Source: Siphonodentalium dalli (Eukaryota > Mollusca > Scaphopoda > Gadilida > Siphonodentaliidae). From it: a stretch of DNA of 64,000 bases. The stretch is taken from NCBI GenBank assembly GCA_032622095.1, contig CP136064.1:4460280-4524279 (forward strand). Reading direction: 5' to 3'. Under the pieces are notes generated by a model, which was not told the origin of the DNA, ran no database searches, and worked only from the letters and a program-made list of their open reading frames with translations. Made by a program: the position numbers and the translations under genes. Positions 35,243 through 47,629 of the stretch are shown piece after piece. Numbering within the stretch: position 1 is the stretch's first letter; every line of letters begins with the position of its first letter.

Positions 35243-38200
35243 AGATGGGAAAGGCTTGAGATAATGTTTCTTTTTCTTAGCTTTCTTGAGTTTTCTTTCA
35301 TCCATCCCCATTAATTTAGGCTTCATTTATTTTATATATATCACTGATTAGCCAAGAACCGGTTAGTTGCAATTCGAGTAGTTTACTCACCAGGATGAAG
35401 TGAATTATAATCGACACGAATAATCCGTTACAGAATAGATCCATACCCTCTGTCAGAATTATCAAACTAAACGCGTTGGTTCAACGTGGGAATCTGAACC
35501 CCAAATCATGATTTGTTTTATTTTTTTTGACACAGGACAATTGACTAGCAATTGCTTTAAAAACAATTCATGACGCTTACTAAATCGGACAAAGTGTTAT
35601 CGCTCATAAACACACCATACAGTGCATTGTTAAGTGAAGTGGTGGAACTGTTTATTCAATGACACGTCTATGTGCCGCTGTTTTGATGCTTCCCCGCAGA
35701 ACACTCGTCACTTTTGTGTACATGCCGCCGATCATGCGAAGTGTTAACGATGACACGCAGGTGCGACGGTGTGGGTTTCGTTTGAGTTGAATTAGACACG
35801 CCTTCTTGCTATAAATTCCCGCTGGTGAGCGAACAACATCAGTTCCAGAAAGATAGTGGCAATGGTGAGTAATATATAATATTGCATATGTATATAGCAT
35901 TCAACTGTACTCCGGTTATTGGTCCGTTTTTTCATGGGAAGTCAAATAATATTTTTTTTCTACAGTAAAGTGTGAAGAAAACACATTTAGGTGATGCAAA
36001 TAATTGTGATATTAGAAGGGCCTAATATAAACACTATAGTTAATGTCGACATCGTTCCACGACAACAAATAAAATCATAAATGTATTCTATTTGTCACTA
36101 ATTTAATTGTTGTATATCGCTCTACGATTTAGTAGTTTCATGGCACATATGCGTTGTCCTATTCGATATCAAATGATTGTTCAGCTTACTTTACAACAAA
36201 AAAAAGAGAAAATACATGAAGTCACGGTAAAGTGAACGCTCTTTATATGATACAGGTCAGTATAATTTATATATATAGTGTGGCGGTGATATATTTACAT
36301 GTAAAGGTAAATAATGCATCAAATGTAGGATTTTAATAATATCTGCATATGCATGTCTTACTAACTCTTTAACACTTAATTAGTCCGTAATTAATCTTAA
36401 CTGCACTTCACTATCCCTCATAAACAAATCGTATTGCTTTAATATTTAGTTTCGCGCTAAAACCTAAGTCAGCCCAATACTTTTAATTGGGATGGGTTGG
36501 TTTAACCGCGAAATGTCAGTTGGTTTTCATTGTTGAAATCTAGGTGCTGTGTTTTCAACAAACTCTTATAAACAGTTAAATAATGGAACTAAAGTTCTAT
36601 TATTATTTGCTAAACTATTCTACAAGTACAAGGAGACATCCAGACTCAAAACTCATCGTTTAGGTATGTTCAATGTACTTTTATGTTCGTTTCAATGTTA
36701 TATATTTTAACCCATTTTTCCTATTGTCGTCAATAGAGATCCACTTGTGATTCTCCATAATTGGAATATGTCCGTTTTATAATTATGGATAGTTCACTTT
36801 ATAATATGGTAAACTATAATTAATTATCATTTAATTGCATATTTATAGTTATAACATATTCATCTATACTTTGTGTTTGTGAAACTTCAAGTAGTAGTTT
36901 GTAGAAAGTCTCTGACAGGATCATTAATATATCCCTTATATATGTATAGGTTATTCTATATAACTAGTAGTATGATTGTGTAAGGGTGTATTATGTCTGT
37001 ATGTTGGGAGGTATACCTCTTCCCTTGATCTATAAATTAGGACTTGTTTATTTATGTTGTAGAGTCTACATAGACATAATTATCTACATCTATACATATC
37101 TACAAAGATTGATGATAAAGTATTGTTGGAGTTGAGAATGTGATGATGAGTTTATTGATGAAAATATAGATAGAGATATAAAGTAATGTATTGAACTTTA
37201 TTACTCCCAGCACCTAATGTTAACTAAGAGAGCACCAGCCCAAAATGATGTCTAAGCTACGAGTTGGTTGAGACGGAAAGAAAAGCGTATACTTTATATG
37301 AAAATGTTATTTAAACATTGAGAAATGTATATGATTCCACGGAACTATCTCGTGAATAATAACTGAGTTAGCCGGACATCCGTTGAGTTATATTGGCGCT
37401 CCGTGGTAGAACCTTGTTTACGCCGATGTGATGTTATTCAAAGAATCAGGTTCGGTTGATCTGTGTGTAGGATTCGTAGTGCAACTTTAAATTTGGGAAC
37501 TCCAGCCCAAATGTTTATCTGTGTCGGATTGTGTAGTCGGTGCACTTCCGGTTTCAAAACGAGTGTGTTTTGGTAAGATTTCTGTGAAGAAAACTACTTC
37601 AAAATGCCAGTATTTCGACTGACATTGGGTTTGTGGTAAAAGGATCTATGCGTAGTAAGTTGTAGAACGTTGGAGTGGAACGGGAGCGTGTAGGAACAAT
37701 TTGGAGAGCGTGACTTTGCGAAGGAAATGAGCTTCGGTAAAATTAGATTTTCTGTTGTGACCGACTTGTGTGAGGAACTTTCTGTGATAAACTTTCTGTG
37801 TTAAAACTGAATTAAATACTCTTTCGCGTATCCTAACTGCCAGGAATACGTTGGTGATTGAACGGTGAACTGTGTGGATAACTTGCAGCATTTAGATAAG
37901 ACTTATCAGTGTTGTTTATGAACTAAATATGTGTATCTATATTTAGAACGGAAATCCCGTGACGTCAAGAGGTCAAATTTGCAATTTAGTGCATTTCCAC
38001 ATACGTCATTTTCAGGTGTTTTTGTGTAAACAATATCTGAGAAAGCTTGTATCTTGTAGTATGGCCATATAAAACTTAACTTTAGTTACAAATAGGCATA
38101 GTCTGGATGTAAATTTAGGCATCAATATAGGAAATAAATAGGTTTATAAGATATAAATCTAAATTGCCTAAAGTTTAAGATATTAGTCAAATTTGTACTT

Positions 38201-38419
38201 TGGCCAAATCTTAACCCCTTGCTGCAAAAACTTTTTTCTGCCGTAAATTTTCTATAAATTTATTTTTTGTTGTTATAACCTAGCTGTGATACATTTTCTT
38301 AGTCCCCTGCACTAATTGTTACTAACCACTGAACTATGTTGTATGTTTACTAAATTTAACTTGTACGACGTTGTAGGAAGTCAATCGTCTTACGGTATTC
38401 TCCCCCATCGTTAATTACG
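35243..38419. other. no gene recognised; upstream region of gag
   Basis: Unique AT-rich sequence. The 5' LTR and leader of the gypsy element should lie in its right part, but no matching second LTR exists in the window, so LTR limits cannot be set. One AAAGAGCGTT motif lies at 36235-36244 (minus strand). Confidence 0.4.
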
Positions 38420-38523
38420 GTGAGTCATATATTGAAATATTTAATTATTAATTTAATATGATATTTCTGGTTTACTATTTCTCCTGAGAGTTAATTGGTA
38501 ATTACGTTATTACACATTTTCAG
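38420..38523 (+). other. possible 104-bp intron in the gag leader
   Basis: Consensus donor CGG|GTGAGT is not exact here but ACG|GTGAGTC is present at 38420, and the acceptor TACACATTTTCAG ends at 38523, about 100 bp before the gag ATG. AT-rich throughout. Splicing is inference from splice-site shape. Confidence 0.35.
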
Positions 38524-38622
38524 CTGAAATAAAAAAAATTCAGTGACGTCGATATTTAATTTTTCGAAATTAAACATTTCTTAATTTTCATTTTTATTCT
38601 GATTATTTAATTTGAATACAAA

Positions 38623-39777
38623 ATGCCAGGTGAGGCGGAAGCTACAGATCCAGACAAAACATTGTCAAATATTTTGGAAGGTTTCCAAAAAATGGGTTTT
38701 AACCCTAATGTTGACTCTTCTGAAGATTTTCAGAAATGGTTTCAGGCTATACAGGTTAAACCAAAGGTTGAAACCAAAAGTAATCCAGAGCATGTGGAAC
38801 ATCAGTATCTTGATGAACGTTGGGAACGACCGATTGTGGTAAAGAATCCCCCACATATAACACAATTTTCAGGGGACCAGAAGTCTGACACGACATATAA
38901 TATGTGGAAGTTTGAGGTTGAGTGTATGATGGAATCAAATTTTTCAGGGACAGAAATTTTGTTTGCCATCCGGAAATCGTTGAGAGGTGAAGCGGCACGA
39001 GTTTTGATGACGTTAGGGAAAGATGTTAATGTTCGCACAATCTTAGACAAATTTCAGCATCTATATGGTGATATTAAATCTGAGAGTTTAATAGGAAATT
39101 TTTTCAGTGCGACACAAGGACAGTCTGAGTCAGTCGTAGAATGGGGAACACGTCTTGAGGAACTTTTCTCTAAGACGACAACTTTGAAACACATGGTTCC
39201 CAACACAGTTGACGATTTACTAAAAAATCGATTTTATGAAGGTTTGCATCAAGACTTGAAAGATCTTTCTGCATACCGACTGAAAGAATGCAAATCATTC
39301 AACGAATTTCTTTCCTCACTCAGGTTGATCGAGAAAGAACATGCAAAACCTAAATCTTCTGTCGCAGGTGCATGCAAAGCTTCTGTTTCTGTTTCAGATG
39401 GTGACAAACTTGACACTATCATGAAACAAATTTCTGAACTTACACAGAAAGTTCACAGACTTGAAAATAAGTCTGCTTCATCTAGTGATGCTGCATTTAA
39501 TCATGGCAGACAATATTATAGAGGCTCTGGTAGAGGATATCGTGGTGGACGAGGCAGAGGTTTTAATCCACAGCGAAATGGCAGATATAATGCTGCAGAT
39601 GATTCTTATCGGGAACAAGAGAGTAGTTATAAATCTAACTATAATAATAATAATGAAAGACTTACTCCACCGCTACCAAAATGCTATGGCTGTAATGAAT
39701 TTCATAAACCTCCATTTTGTAGGAAGTCCAGAGGCGCTCCTTCCAGAGGGCGTGGTTATATAGAAGGAAAAAACTAG
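38623..39777 (+). CDS. gag: Ty3/gypsy-type Gag polyprotein
   Basis: A 384-residue uninterrupted frame. Residues about 80-245 form a retrotransposon Gag/PNMA-like capsid region, with landmarks ITQFSGD, YNMWKFEVECMM, IRKSLRGEAARVLMTLG, SVVEWGTRLEELF and FYEGL. Then come a Ser-rich linker, a coiled stretch with KLDTIMKQISELTQKV (near 265-285), an Arg-Gly-rich segment (RGSGRGYRGGRGRGF, near 303-317) and one zinc knuckle, CYGCNEFHKPPFC, which is C-x2-C-x3-H-x4-C rather than the usual C-x2-C-x4-H-x4-C. The product should assemble particles and bind element RNA. An intact capsid and knuckle suggest recent or selected coding, though pol is broken. TAG ends the frame; the protease lies just downstream in another frame. 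Confidence 0.85.
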   Translation: MPGEAEATDPDKTLSNILEGFQKMGFNPNVDSSEDFQKWFQAIQVKPKVETKSNPEHVEHQYLDERWERPIVVKNPPHITQFSGDQKSDTTYNMWKFEVECMMESNFSGTEILFAIRKSLRGEAARVLMTLGKDVNVRTILDKFQHLYGDIKSESLIGNFFSATQGQSESVVEWGTRLEELFSKTTTLKHMVPNTVDDLLKNRFYEGLHQDLKDLSAYRLKECKSFNEFLSSLRLIEKEHAKPKSSVAGACKASVSVSDGDKLDTIMKQISELTQKVHRLENKSASSSDAAFNHGRQYYRGSGRGYRGGRGRGFNPQRNGRYNAADDSYREQESSYKSNYNNNNERLTPPLPKCYGCNEFHKPPFCRKSRGAPSRGRGYIEGKN

Positions 39778-39792
39778 CTTCCATCTATGGTG

Positions 39793-40252
39793 ACGGTCGG
39801 CCATAGATGGTCGGGACAGACGTTCCCTCCATAAGACCCCTGTTGGTCTACATGGTGATATTTCTGAATCTAATATTGTTATTTCAGGATACACATGTAA
39901 AGCCTTACTGGATACAGGCAGTACAGTTAGTACAATTTGTGAGTCTTTTTACAGGAAAAGACTTAGTCATATTCCAATTGAATCATTACAATCTGTACTC
40001 AATATTGAGTGCGCTGATGGACGGGACTTGGAATATCTTGGATTTATTCAATCTAATATTTCTATTCCCATATTTACCGGTATTGATTCTCAACCTTGTG
40101 TTTTTCTTATAGTGCCTGATAGCAAATTTAATGTTCAGACTCCTGTTCTTTTAGGTACTAATATACTTAAAACATTTATGACACATGTAGATCATAAATT
40201 AGGAATAAATGAGAATAAATTTCACATTTATTCTAATTTATGCATTGCATAA
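39793..40252 (+). pseudogene. gypsy retropepsin domain, cut off by an insertion
   Basis: In the +1 frame relative to gag, open after a stop near 39792. The aspartic-protease active site LLDTGS is present near 39908-39925, followed after about 75 residues by the second conserved block VLLGTNIL. This is the order of retropepsins. From about 40215 the frame reads AT-rich insertion sequence and stops at 40252. The continuation of pol is found at 47630. Gag-Pol would need frameshifting or separate initiation. Inactive as it stands. Confidence 0.8.
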
Positions 40253-41482
40253 ATTTGGATAAATTCCGAAATTTTTTGGAATTTATTCTTGAATTTATGC
40301 TTGAATAAACTTCCAAATTTACAGAAAATTTACACAGCATAAATTTCAATAAATTTATGCAGATTTATGCCATGAATAAATTTCGAAAATGTAGATAAAT
40401 TTCGAAATTTATCTACATTTATGCCATTAATAAATGTGGATGGGCAGTATAAATGTAGATAAATTTATCCACATTTTCAAATTTCTTCGCAGATGTGATT
40501 TATTAACATTTAAATGGTCAAGAGATTTGGATGGTCGGTATAAATGTACATAAATTTCTAAATTTATCCTGATAAATTTAGAAATTTCAAAATTTATCCA
40601 CTTAAATTTCTAAATTTATCCAGATAAATTTCTAAATTTATCCACATAAATTTCAAAATTTATCCACATAAATTTCTAAATTTATCCAGATAAATTTCAA
40701 AATTTATAGACATAAATTTAATAATTTATCCACATAAATTTCAAAATTTATCCAGATAAATTTCTAAATTTCGAGATTAATTTCTAAATTTATCCAGATA
40801 AATAGCCCACACTCCACTCACCCATTGTTGGGATCAGCAATCATTTATCGCATGGTACATGTATGTACAGCTGCTGACAAAGGATAACAATCTCAACTGG
40901 TATCCTATCTGTATGTTTATTAGGCACTGATAAAAGTTGTTTATGTGACCCTGTTCCGCAATAAGAGCATGCGCATATGCCAAATACCACTAAAGACATA
41001 TAATATAATACACAAGGGAGGGTAAATTAAATGTGCAATTCAAATATGACAGTACAGTTCCCAATATGGTATTTAGTGAAAGGATCAACAGAAGAAAAAC
41101 TGGTAATTTTAGCAACTACTATAAGTACTATCAATCTTCAGGTCTCCAATTAAACATACAAGTGCGTCAACTTCAATGTAATTACATTGCATTAAATTTT
41201 GAAGTAAATTCATTAACATCTGGCGTACTCAAAAGAGTTCTAAAAGACTAAATTTAACATTGTGATGGGAATTCGAAATATACTTTCAACTTTCACTGCC
41301 GACTTGCATTTAGTTATGTTAAGTTCTAAATCTTTGGTTGGGGCTATCCTGTGCTACAAGAAGAAGACAAGAACATATATATTAATATCTCTTTAATGTA
41401 GTAAATAATATACTTAATGTAGTAAATAATAGACAAGAGACCCCTTTCGCATAGTGAATGACAACAGATCATTAAATATACA

Positions 41483-44400
41483 CACTGCATGAAAACTGGA
41501 ATGTATTCATTGCATAAATCCCGGATAAATGTGCATAAATCTGGTTAAATCAGAAATTTATTCACGGAATAAAGGTGCATAAATTCGGAAATTTATGCAC
41601 ATTTATTTACAATTTATTCATGAATAAAGGCCGACATTTCTACTCAATTTATTCACTGAATAAACCCACGTTTAATAGTTCTGGAAGAAGTCAGTAGAAT
41701 TCTTTCTAGGCCGCCAAATATTCGAGGTGGTGATAAATAACACATTTTGAAAATTTGCTCATCTACTCAAATCAAATACTTTTTATCCACATTGCCAGAG
41801 AAGTGGTAATTTAGGGTGTTTAAACGGATTGTGTAACTTTATATTATTGTGGAAATTCCCCCTCTCTCGCTCTCTGCCTTTGCCAGTCTGTCTATTTATG
41901 CCCGCTGTCGTCTTTTCGTCAGCTTATTGTGTTACTGTTCTTCAGCTTTTCTCTGATATATCGTCTTATGTCGGCCATTTTCTCCAATGGGAATTGCAAC
42001 TGCATTACATCTACAAAAGAATAACATTTCAATATAAACATTTAATTGATTTGGATTCTAGATAATTCTTACTGTCCGTTTAAATCTGGCAATAAATGAG
42101 GGTAAATTCACATTTATTTATCAGTTTATTCCCATAAGCTTTTTACTCAAAACATTTATTTTAGTGATGATATGAAAGAGTTTCAATATGTTGCACATTA
42201 AAGATACGGGATGCCTTGTGGTGGGTATGCTGTTAAAATATTCATATCGGTCAAAACCGCCATAAACAGAAGGAATAGTAAGATATAGACAGACTTTGTT
42301 CTTATGTTAATCAGAAATATGGCATAAGCAGTAAGTTATTGTCGACTCTTCCCCTTTCTTATGTAAACAAAAGCATAAAAAGTTACTTTTCAGGGCTTGT
42401 ATTTAGATCTGGGTATGGTAAACATAAAGAGCGTTATTTCTGTCTGTTATCCTGATATGGAAATAATAAAGAGCGTTCATATCATTTTTGTGTGATTAAC
42501 CAATATAATTACGCTGTGTTATATAAACAAAAGCACAACTTCTGTTACACAACTTCTGTAACACGCACAGTCTCTTCTTTAAGTACACCAGCGTACGTCT
42601 TGACGACAATATACTATTTACTCGCTGATTATGTATGGCATATATGAGCAGAACTGTATATATTTTGGTGTTCCTTCTGTTGATGGCGATTTGAACAAAT
42701 ATAAATATGTCTGCAACAAACGCCATCAGTGCCTTTAAAGTGAAAAATCTGGCATTCCATTTGTTTTATCATATTTCCATTGTTAATACAAATTTTATAT
42801 TTAAGCTACCATAAAAACCAGGCCAACCCCATCAGATATGCACACTTAGAATCAACTGTATTGAGTTGTTATTGAACCAATGCTTGCTTGGTTGATTGAT
42901 TATGGTTCAACATTATTAACCATAAGTCTAATATAATGACATTTACACAAATTGCTGTGATTTCTTAGTAACGTGTTTACTTTTGTGAATGTCACATTTC
43001 TGTTTGAAATTTTGCTTTTAATTGCTTTAAATGCAGGATTCATCGTGGTTTATAGGCTCAGTAAGCGTTAGCGATGGGCATTACTGTTAAACATTTCACA
43101 CCCGTAAACACCAGCATAAACAGAAAGAAAGTTATATTAAATACAATTTTTTTTCTTATAACAATCCTAAATAGCGCATAAATAGTATGTTATTGTCAAG
43201 TTAGTAGGCTTTGTTATGCAAACAAAAGCCAAAAACGTTACAGTAATTGGCTTTTATTTACATAACAAAGTGTTAAATTTGAGTGATATGTAGGCATTAA
43301 AAGGTGTATTAAACAATAGTATGAGTGGGAACCGAAAATTATGTCATCCGTGACTGCGACAAATCTTTATTTTTCGCGATCACGAATGCAATAAATTTGA
43401 TATAAATATTTTTTTAATAAAATATTAGAAGCAAACTCACATTAAAATAATCACTGGAAGATGTGTCGGACACTGGTGGCGATTCAACAGATGCTGCACT
43501 GCTATGCTGTCCTTGGGGCTGACACTGCCGGTTGATGAATGTTGTACATGTACATTAGTAGATGCGTTATAATTCTATATAACCAGTTTCATAAATTCAC
43601 CCGTGGTCGATGACGTCAATGTTGAATTCTTCATGATATCCGCGCACATTATTTTAATTTCCTGTACACAATATAACATTTCTTACAACAACTTTTGTTT
43701 ATTTTTCATCGGAAATTGTTGATCAGAAGCTCCAGCCTCAAACCATAAAATGAACGGTGTTCTAGCATGCCATTAACACAGATTTGAGATTCCAGACATG
43801 TTAGTCTAATTAAATTTACTATCCATGCAACTATCTCTCTCTCTCTCTACCCAGTGCTAAATGTTAATGGCAGAGCAGCCTTATCAGTGAAATTGATACC
43901 GCCTGTAGCATTACATGGCCCCTGGAGTCACTGTGATATATATCATACAGACCGCATGTTAGATTGGCAATAGAATACTGACCCCCGTATAAACAGGCGG
44001 TATAAACATGTGGCTGTGTTGTAGAATTTTCCGCTGTCCCGTCGCATTCACAGGTGGTCAGTATTATATGCCCCGAATTTAAACATTCCTCGTTTCTTTA
44101 TCACTTGTTTCTTGTAGAAGTCATTGCCTGAGAAACTGGACATGTGTCTATAGAGGTATAAAATCTATATCACATTTATCTGTAGGGCGTTTTGTCCGGA
44201 TACATGATGCGAAAGGTCTTTTTGTGGGTAAACGTTGTCAGCATGTCATTTGACTCAATAGAGTTAAAGTGACACCAAGTGTTTACCACATTGCTACAAA
44301 TGCTCGCTGGCGACATAATAGCTCTACTGTATTGGGCGCCTTCCCTGCAAATATTCGCCATTCGGAGATATATCCTCGGTTTCAATGAGATATCGGAAAT

Positions 44401-45309
44401 ATTTTCAAGGAGATATCTCCTTGAAACCGAGGAGATATCTCCATAATGCGAGCATATATCTGCTTGGATCCAATGAGATTTCTCCTTGGATCCAAACAGA
44501 TATCTGCTCGGATTATGGAAATATCTGCTTGGATGTATTTCGATCATAGAAATATGTACTGTGGAGAAATCATTAATATTTCATGGCCGCGGTTTTCCAA
44601 GGAGATATCTCCATAATCCAAGCAGCTATCTGCTTGGAATATTTTTAAGGAGATATCTGCTTGGAATATGGAGGTATCTCCTTGTGTCCAAGGAGATATC
44701 TCGTTGAAAACTATTTCAAGGAGATATCTCCGTAATCCGAGCAGATATCTCCTTGGATCCAATGAGATATTTCCTTGGATCCGAGCAGATATTTACTTGG
44801 ATTATGAAGATATCTCTTCGGTTTCAAGGAGATATCTCGTTGGCAATATTTCAAGCAGATATCTCGTAGTTGCGAGGAGATATCTCCTAGGATCCAAGGA
44901 GATATCTCCATAATCCAAGCAGATATCTCCTTGGATCCAAGGAGATATCTCCATAATGGACCATATTCCAAGCAGATAACTGCTAAGAATTGCAAATCCA
45001 AGGAGATATCTCATCGGAACCGAGGAGATATCTCCGAATTACGAGGAGATATCTCTGAAAACGAATATTTGAAGGGATGACGCCTCATACTACTGACCTC
45101 CGGCACTGTTTAGTATTTAATATGTATAAATGCATGCATAAATTCAGGGTCCTAAATTTATACAACATTTATGCGAGATTTATAAATATAAATCAGAGAT
45201 TTATATTTTTGTATAAATGCGAATTTAATATGTATAAATCCATGCAAAAATTCAGGGTCCTAAATTTATGCAACATTTAAATTTTATAAATTTCGCTTTT
45301 CATGCAGTG
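41483..45309. mobile_element. possible nested element with CACTGCATGAAAA ends
   Basis: CACTGCATGAAAA at 41483-41495 is exactly mirrored by TTTTCATGCAGTG at 45297-45309, and both are followed inward by ATAAAT-type repeats. A third end, GTTCATGCAGTG, lies at 47617-47628, the right edge of the large insertion. No matching target duplication was seen, and 13 bp could recur by shared repeat ancestry. Confidence 0.35.
44350..45060. repeat. array of GATATC-centred palindromes
   Basis: About 19 exact GATATC words and several variants are packed into 700 bp, most embedded in AGGAGATATCTCCT or AGCAGATATCTGCT. They alternate with TTGGATCCAA and CCATAATCCAAG linkers, giving a ladder of 10-14 bp palindromes every 20-40 bp. 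Open frames in several phases (YLLGSKEIS-type repeats) are only translations of this repeat. Confidence 0.9.
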
Positions 45310-46060
45310 ACATATATGTACAGAACGGCAGGAGTGTTAGCGCGGCCAGATACAATAAGAGGCACAGCCTCAAGTTCTATCCTTCCGCAATGGCACAATT
45401 GCCATATTAACAAACCCATTAATACACGCATCGCGCTGTTTATTACACGGCACCAGTTCTATAATCCGTATATTAAAAAATACACACAATGTTTATTTAG
45501 GCACACACAGGCATTGTTTTGTCATGTTTGATGATGCTTGTATTGTATAGTTCCGGTTTCATGGTTGAGGCGAATGTCATTTATCATCAACGAGATGACC
45601 AGACTACATAATTAAGAATAAAATAATCAAGACATGCAGAAACATAATCCCCTTATATACTGTGTGTGGCAAACATGATTGTCTCACAAACAGATTCGTA
45701 CTTGTCAATTTTGCGAAAAGGTTTTTGGACTGTCCTAAAATATTTATGATATTAAACAAATAGCGATTATGCCACTCAACAAACATTATTTGTTTACCAT
45801 AGGCATCCGCCCATAATGTCTCTACCGTGCATGAAAAATAATGCATTTTGTATTCCTGTTAAATTGTGAAATACTGAAGTAATTGCTCATATACATATGG
45901 AGTATGAACAAGGTAGAGTTTTCTTCATTGATATGCGCAGTTTATCATTATCTCCCTTAGTGAAACAGGAAGCGCGGCGAAAATAAAATAGTTGGTGAAT
46001 AAAGTGGAAGAATAATAACATGATTCACTCGGCCGAACAATATTCACCATGACCTTGTAA
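45310..46060. other. no gene recognised
   Basis: Spacer inside the 7.4-kb insertion. Two frames of 80-87 codons show no motif I recognise. Confidence 0.4.
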
Positions 46061-46062
46061 GT

Positions 46063-46377
46063 CAGTGCATTCTCTTATATATGCGAGGATCACTGAGAGA
46101 CCGCATATATGAGGCCCCCACCCCCCTTTTCGTACGCCGTATTCCATGCCCTGTTATGAGGTACGCCGTATTCCAGCCCCTTTGTTAGGAAGTATTCGGT
46201 ATTCCAAAAATACCGGTATTCGTACGCATGCCTTCCAAAAAATGAAGTTTTCATATATTTTTATGTATTCCATATGGCTGTTAACTGGTATTCCGTATTC
46301 CACCCTCTGTGTTAAGTGGTATTCCGTATTCCATGGGAGGTGGTTCGGGGGCCTTATATATGAGAGCACTCACTGGC
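46063..46377. mobile_element. TTCTCTTATATATGCGAG hairpin split by a 242-bp insertion
   Basis: The hairpin family seen at 5.5, 11.5 and 29.4 kb begins at 46063 and resumes at 46356. Between them (46114-46355) is a segment with ends GCCCCCACCCC and GGTTCGGGGGCCTT, bordered by the 9-bp direct repeat ATATATGAG (46105-46113 and 46356-46364). The insert is rich in GTATTCC words, nine or more, often as GGTATTCCGTATTCC. Confidence 0.65.
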
Positions 46378-46544
46378 ATAGGATATGTAATGCAGCACCA
46401 GCGCATCTCCCGTCATTAAATGGTTAAACCCGCTGGATATTGTAATGATAACAGGTGAAATAGGCTCAATAAATCATGTAATCTTGAGTTAGACATTCAC
46501 ATGATGTGAAATTCATGGTTTTACCGAACAGGTACAAGTCTGCT

Positions 46545-46612
46545 TGTACCTACACCAGCTAGGATATTTGAATAACGAGCATGTCCGTATCCAAATATCC
46601 TAGCTGGTTTAT
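46545..46612. repeat. hairpin with CAGCTAGGATATTTG arms
   Basis: ACCAGCTAGGATATTTG pairs with CAAATATCCTAGCTGGT over 17 bp around a loop of about 25 bp. A wider diverged pair (GTACAAGTCTGC..., ...GCAGACTTG-like) flanks it. Confidence 0.7.
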
Positions 46613-47629
46613 GTACAGGTAGACTTGGACTAGTACTAGCTAAGAAATTTGTAACATGTATTTTTTATCTTCAAATCTTTTATCTTCAAACAGTTCCTAG
46701 GTTTTAAGCTAATGGTATTCTCGTTTGTACAAACTTGAAAGTAAGCAGTGGTCATATGGCTCCACCTCAAAATTCTTCTGATTTCTAGCACAGAAAAATG
46801 GTTCTTATTTATCCATCTATACATGGAACTTTGAAACAAAATTAAGAGTGTTCCAAAAAGAATGACACTACATAAGTGCTGAAATTTGGCGCCTTATGTT
46901 TCAATGTTAATTTGCACAGCGCATAATCATGCATGTTGCCACATCTGAGTTCTAAAATTAGGATAATTTTAAAACCATTATAAATTAGGTGAATGGAATT
47001 TAGACACAATTTATTCTAAATATATGCCATGACTAAATTTAGAATAATGAGGATAAATTTCGAAATTTATTAAGATAAATGTCGAAATTTATCCATATTT
47101 AAAAAAATATTTCATGATATAAATGTAGTTGAAATTTACTAACATTGATTTCAGATCAATTTGGATGGTCAGTTAAATGTAGATAAATTTTGAAATTTAT
47201 CCACATAAATTTTGAAATTTATCCACATAAATTTTGAAATTTATCCACATAAATTTTGAAATTTATTCAAATAAACTTTGAAATTTATCCCCATTTGCTT
47301 AATTTATGTCATAAAGAGCGTTTATATCTCGAATTCGCAGAATTCTGAAACATATGTAAGACGATCCCAAAGTTATGACACTATGAAAGTGTTGAAATGT
47401 TGTCCCTTGGATTTCAACATTCATGTAAAATGTATGCAGTGCATAAATTGTTTTAAACTCCAGAATCATGCCAGATCTATTTTGTTCGAAATCTGGAATT
47501 TAAAATTTAGGGAGAATTTATTCGCATTTATTCACTTTGTGAGGAAGAATAAATGTGAAATTTATGCATATGCCTAAATTTCAAATTTAGGATAAATTTA
47601 TCCCGTTGTAAATTGTGTTCATGCAGTGA

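Larger units (their letters stand above)
40215..47629. mobile_element. 7.4-kb AT-rich insertion inside pol, with nested repeats
   Basis: The gypsy frame before 40213 (...KLGINE) and after 47630 is consecutive in family order and in register, so this segment entered the element later. A 3-5 bp direct repeat (GAG or TGAG, at 40210-40213 and 47627-47630) borders it. Both ends are made of short ATAAATTTCGAAATTTATCC units (about 40255-40810 and 46990-47330; related units at 41500-41670, 45110-45290 and 47500-47610). Internal landmarks: diverged direct repeats at about 42240-42410 and 43085-43260, a GATATC palindrome array (44.4-45.06 kb) and a MITE (46.06-46.38 kb). No transposase was recognised. 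Confidence 0.6.

Noticed and set aside
35114-35326. 70-codon minus ORF in the left terminal repeat, similar to a plus ORF at 62395-62610
   Set aside because: The similarity comes from the inverted repeat itself. It leads with Lys-rich low-complexity sequence and has no known motif.
36600-38420. Attempt to find the 5' LTR and primer-binding site of the gypsy element
   Set aside because: No second LTR exists in the window for comparison and no convincing tRNA-complementary site was seen, so no LTR is annotated.
44176-45014. Overlapping ORFs rich in RRYLLGSKEIS and WIQGDIS motifs
   Set aside because: They occur in several frames on both strands of the GATATC palindrome array, so they are repeat translations.
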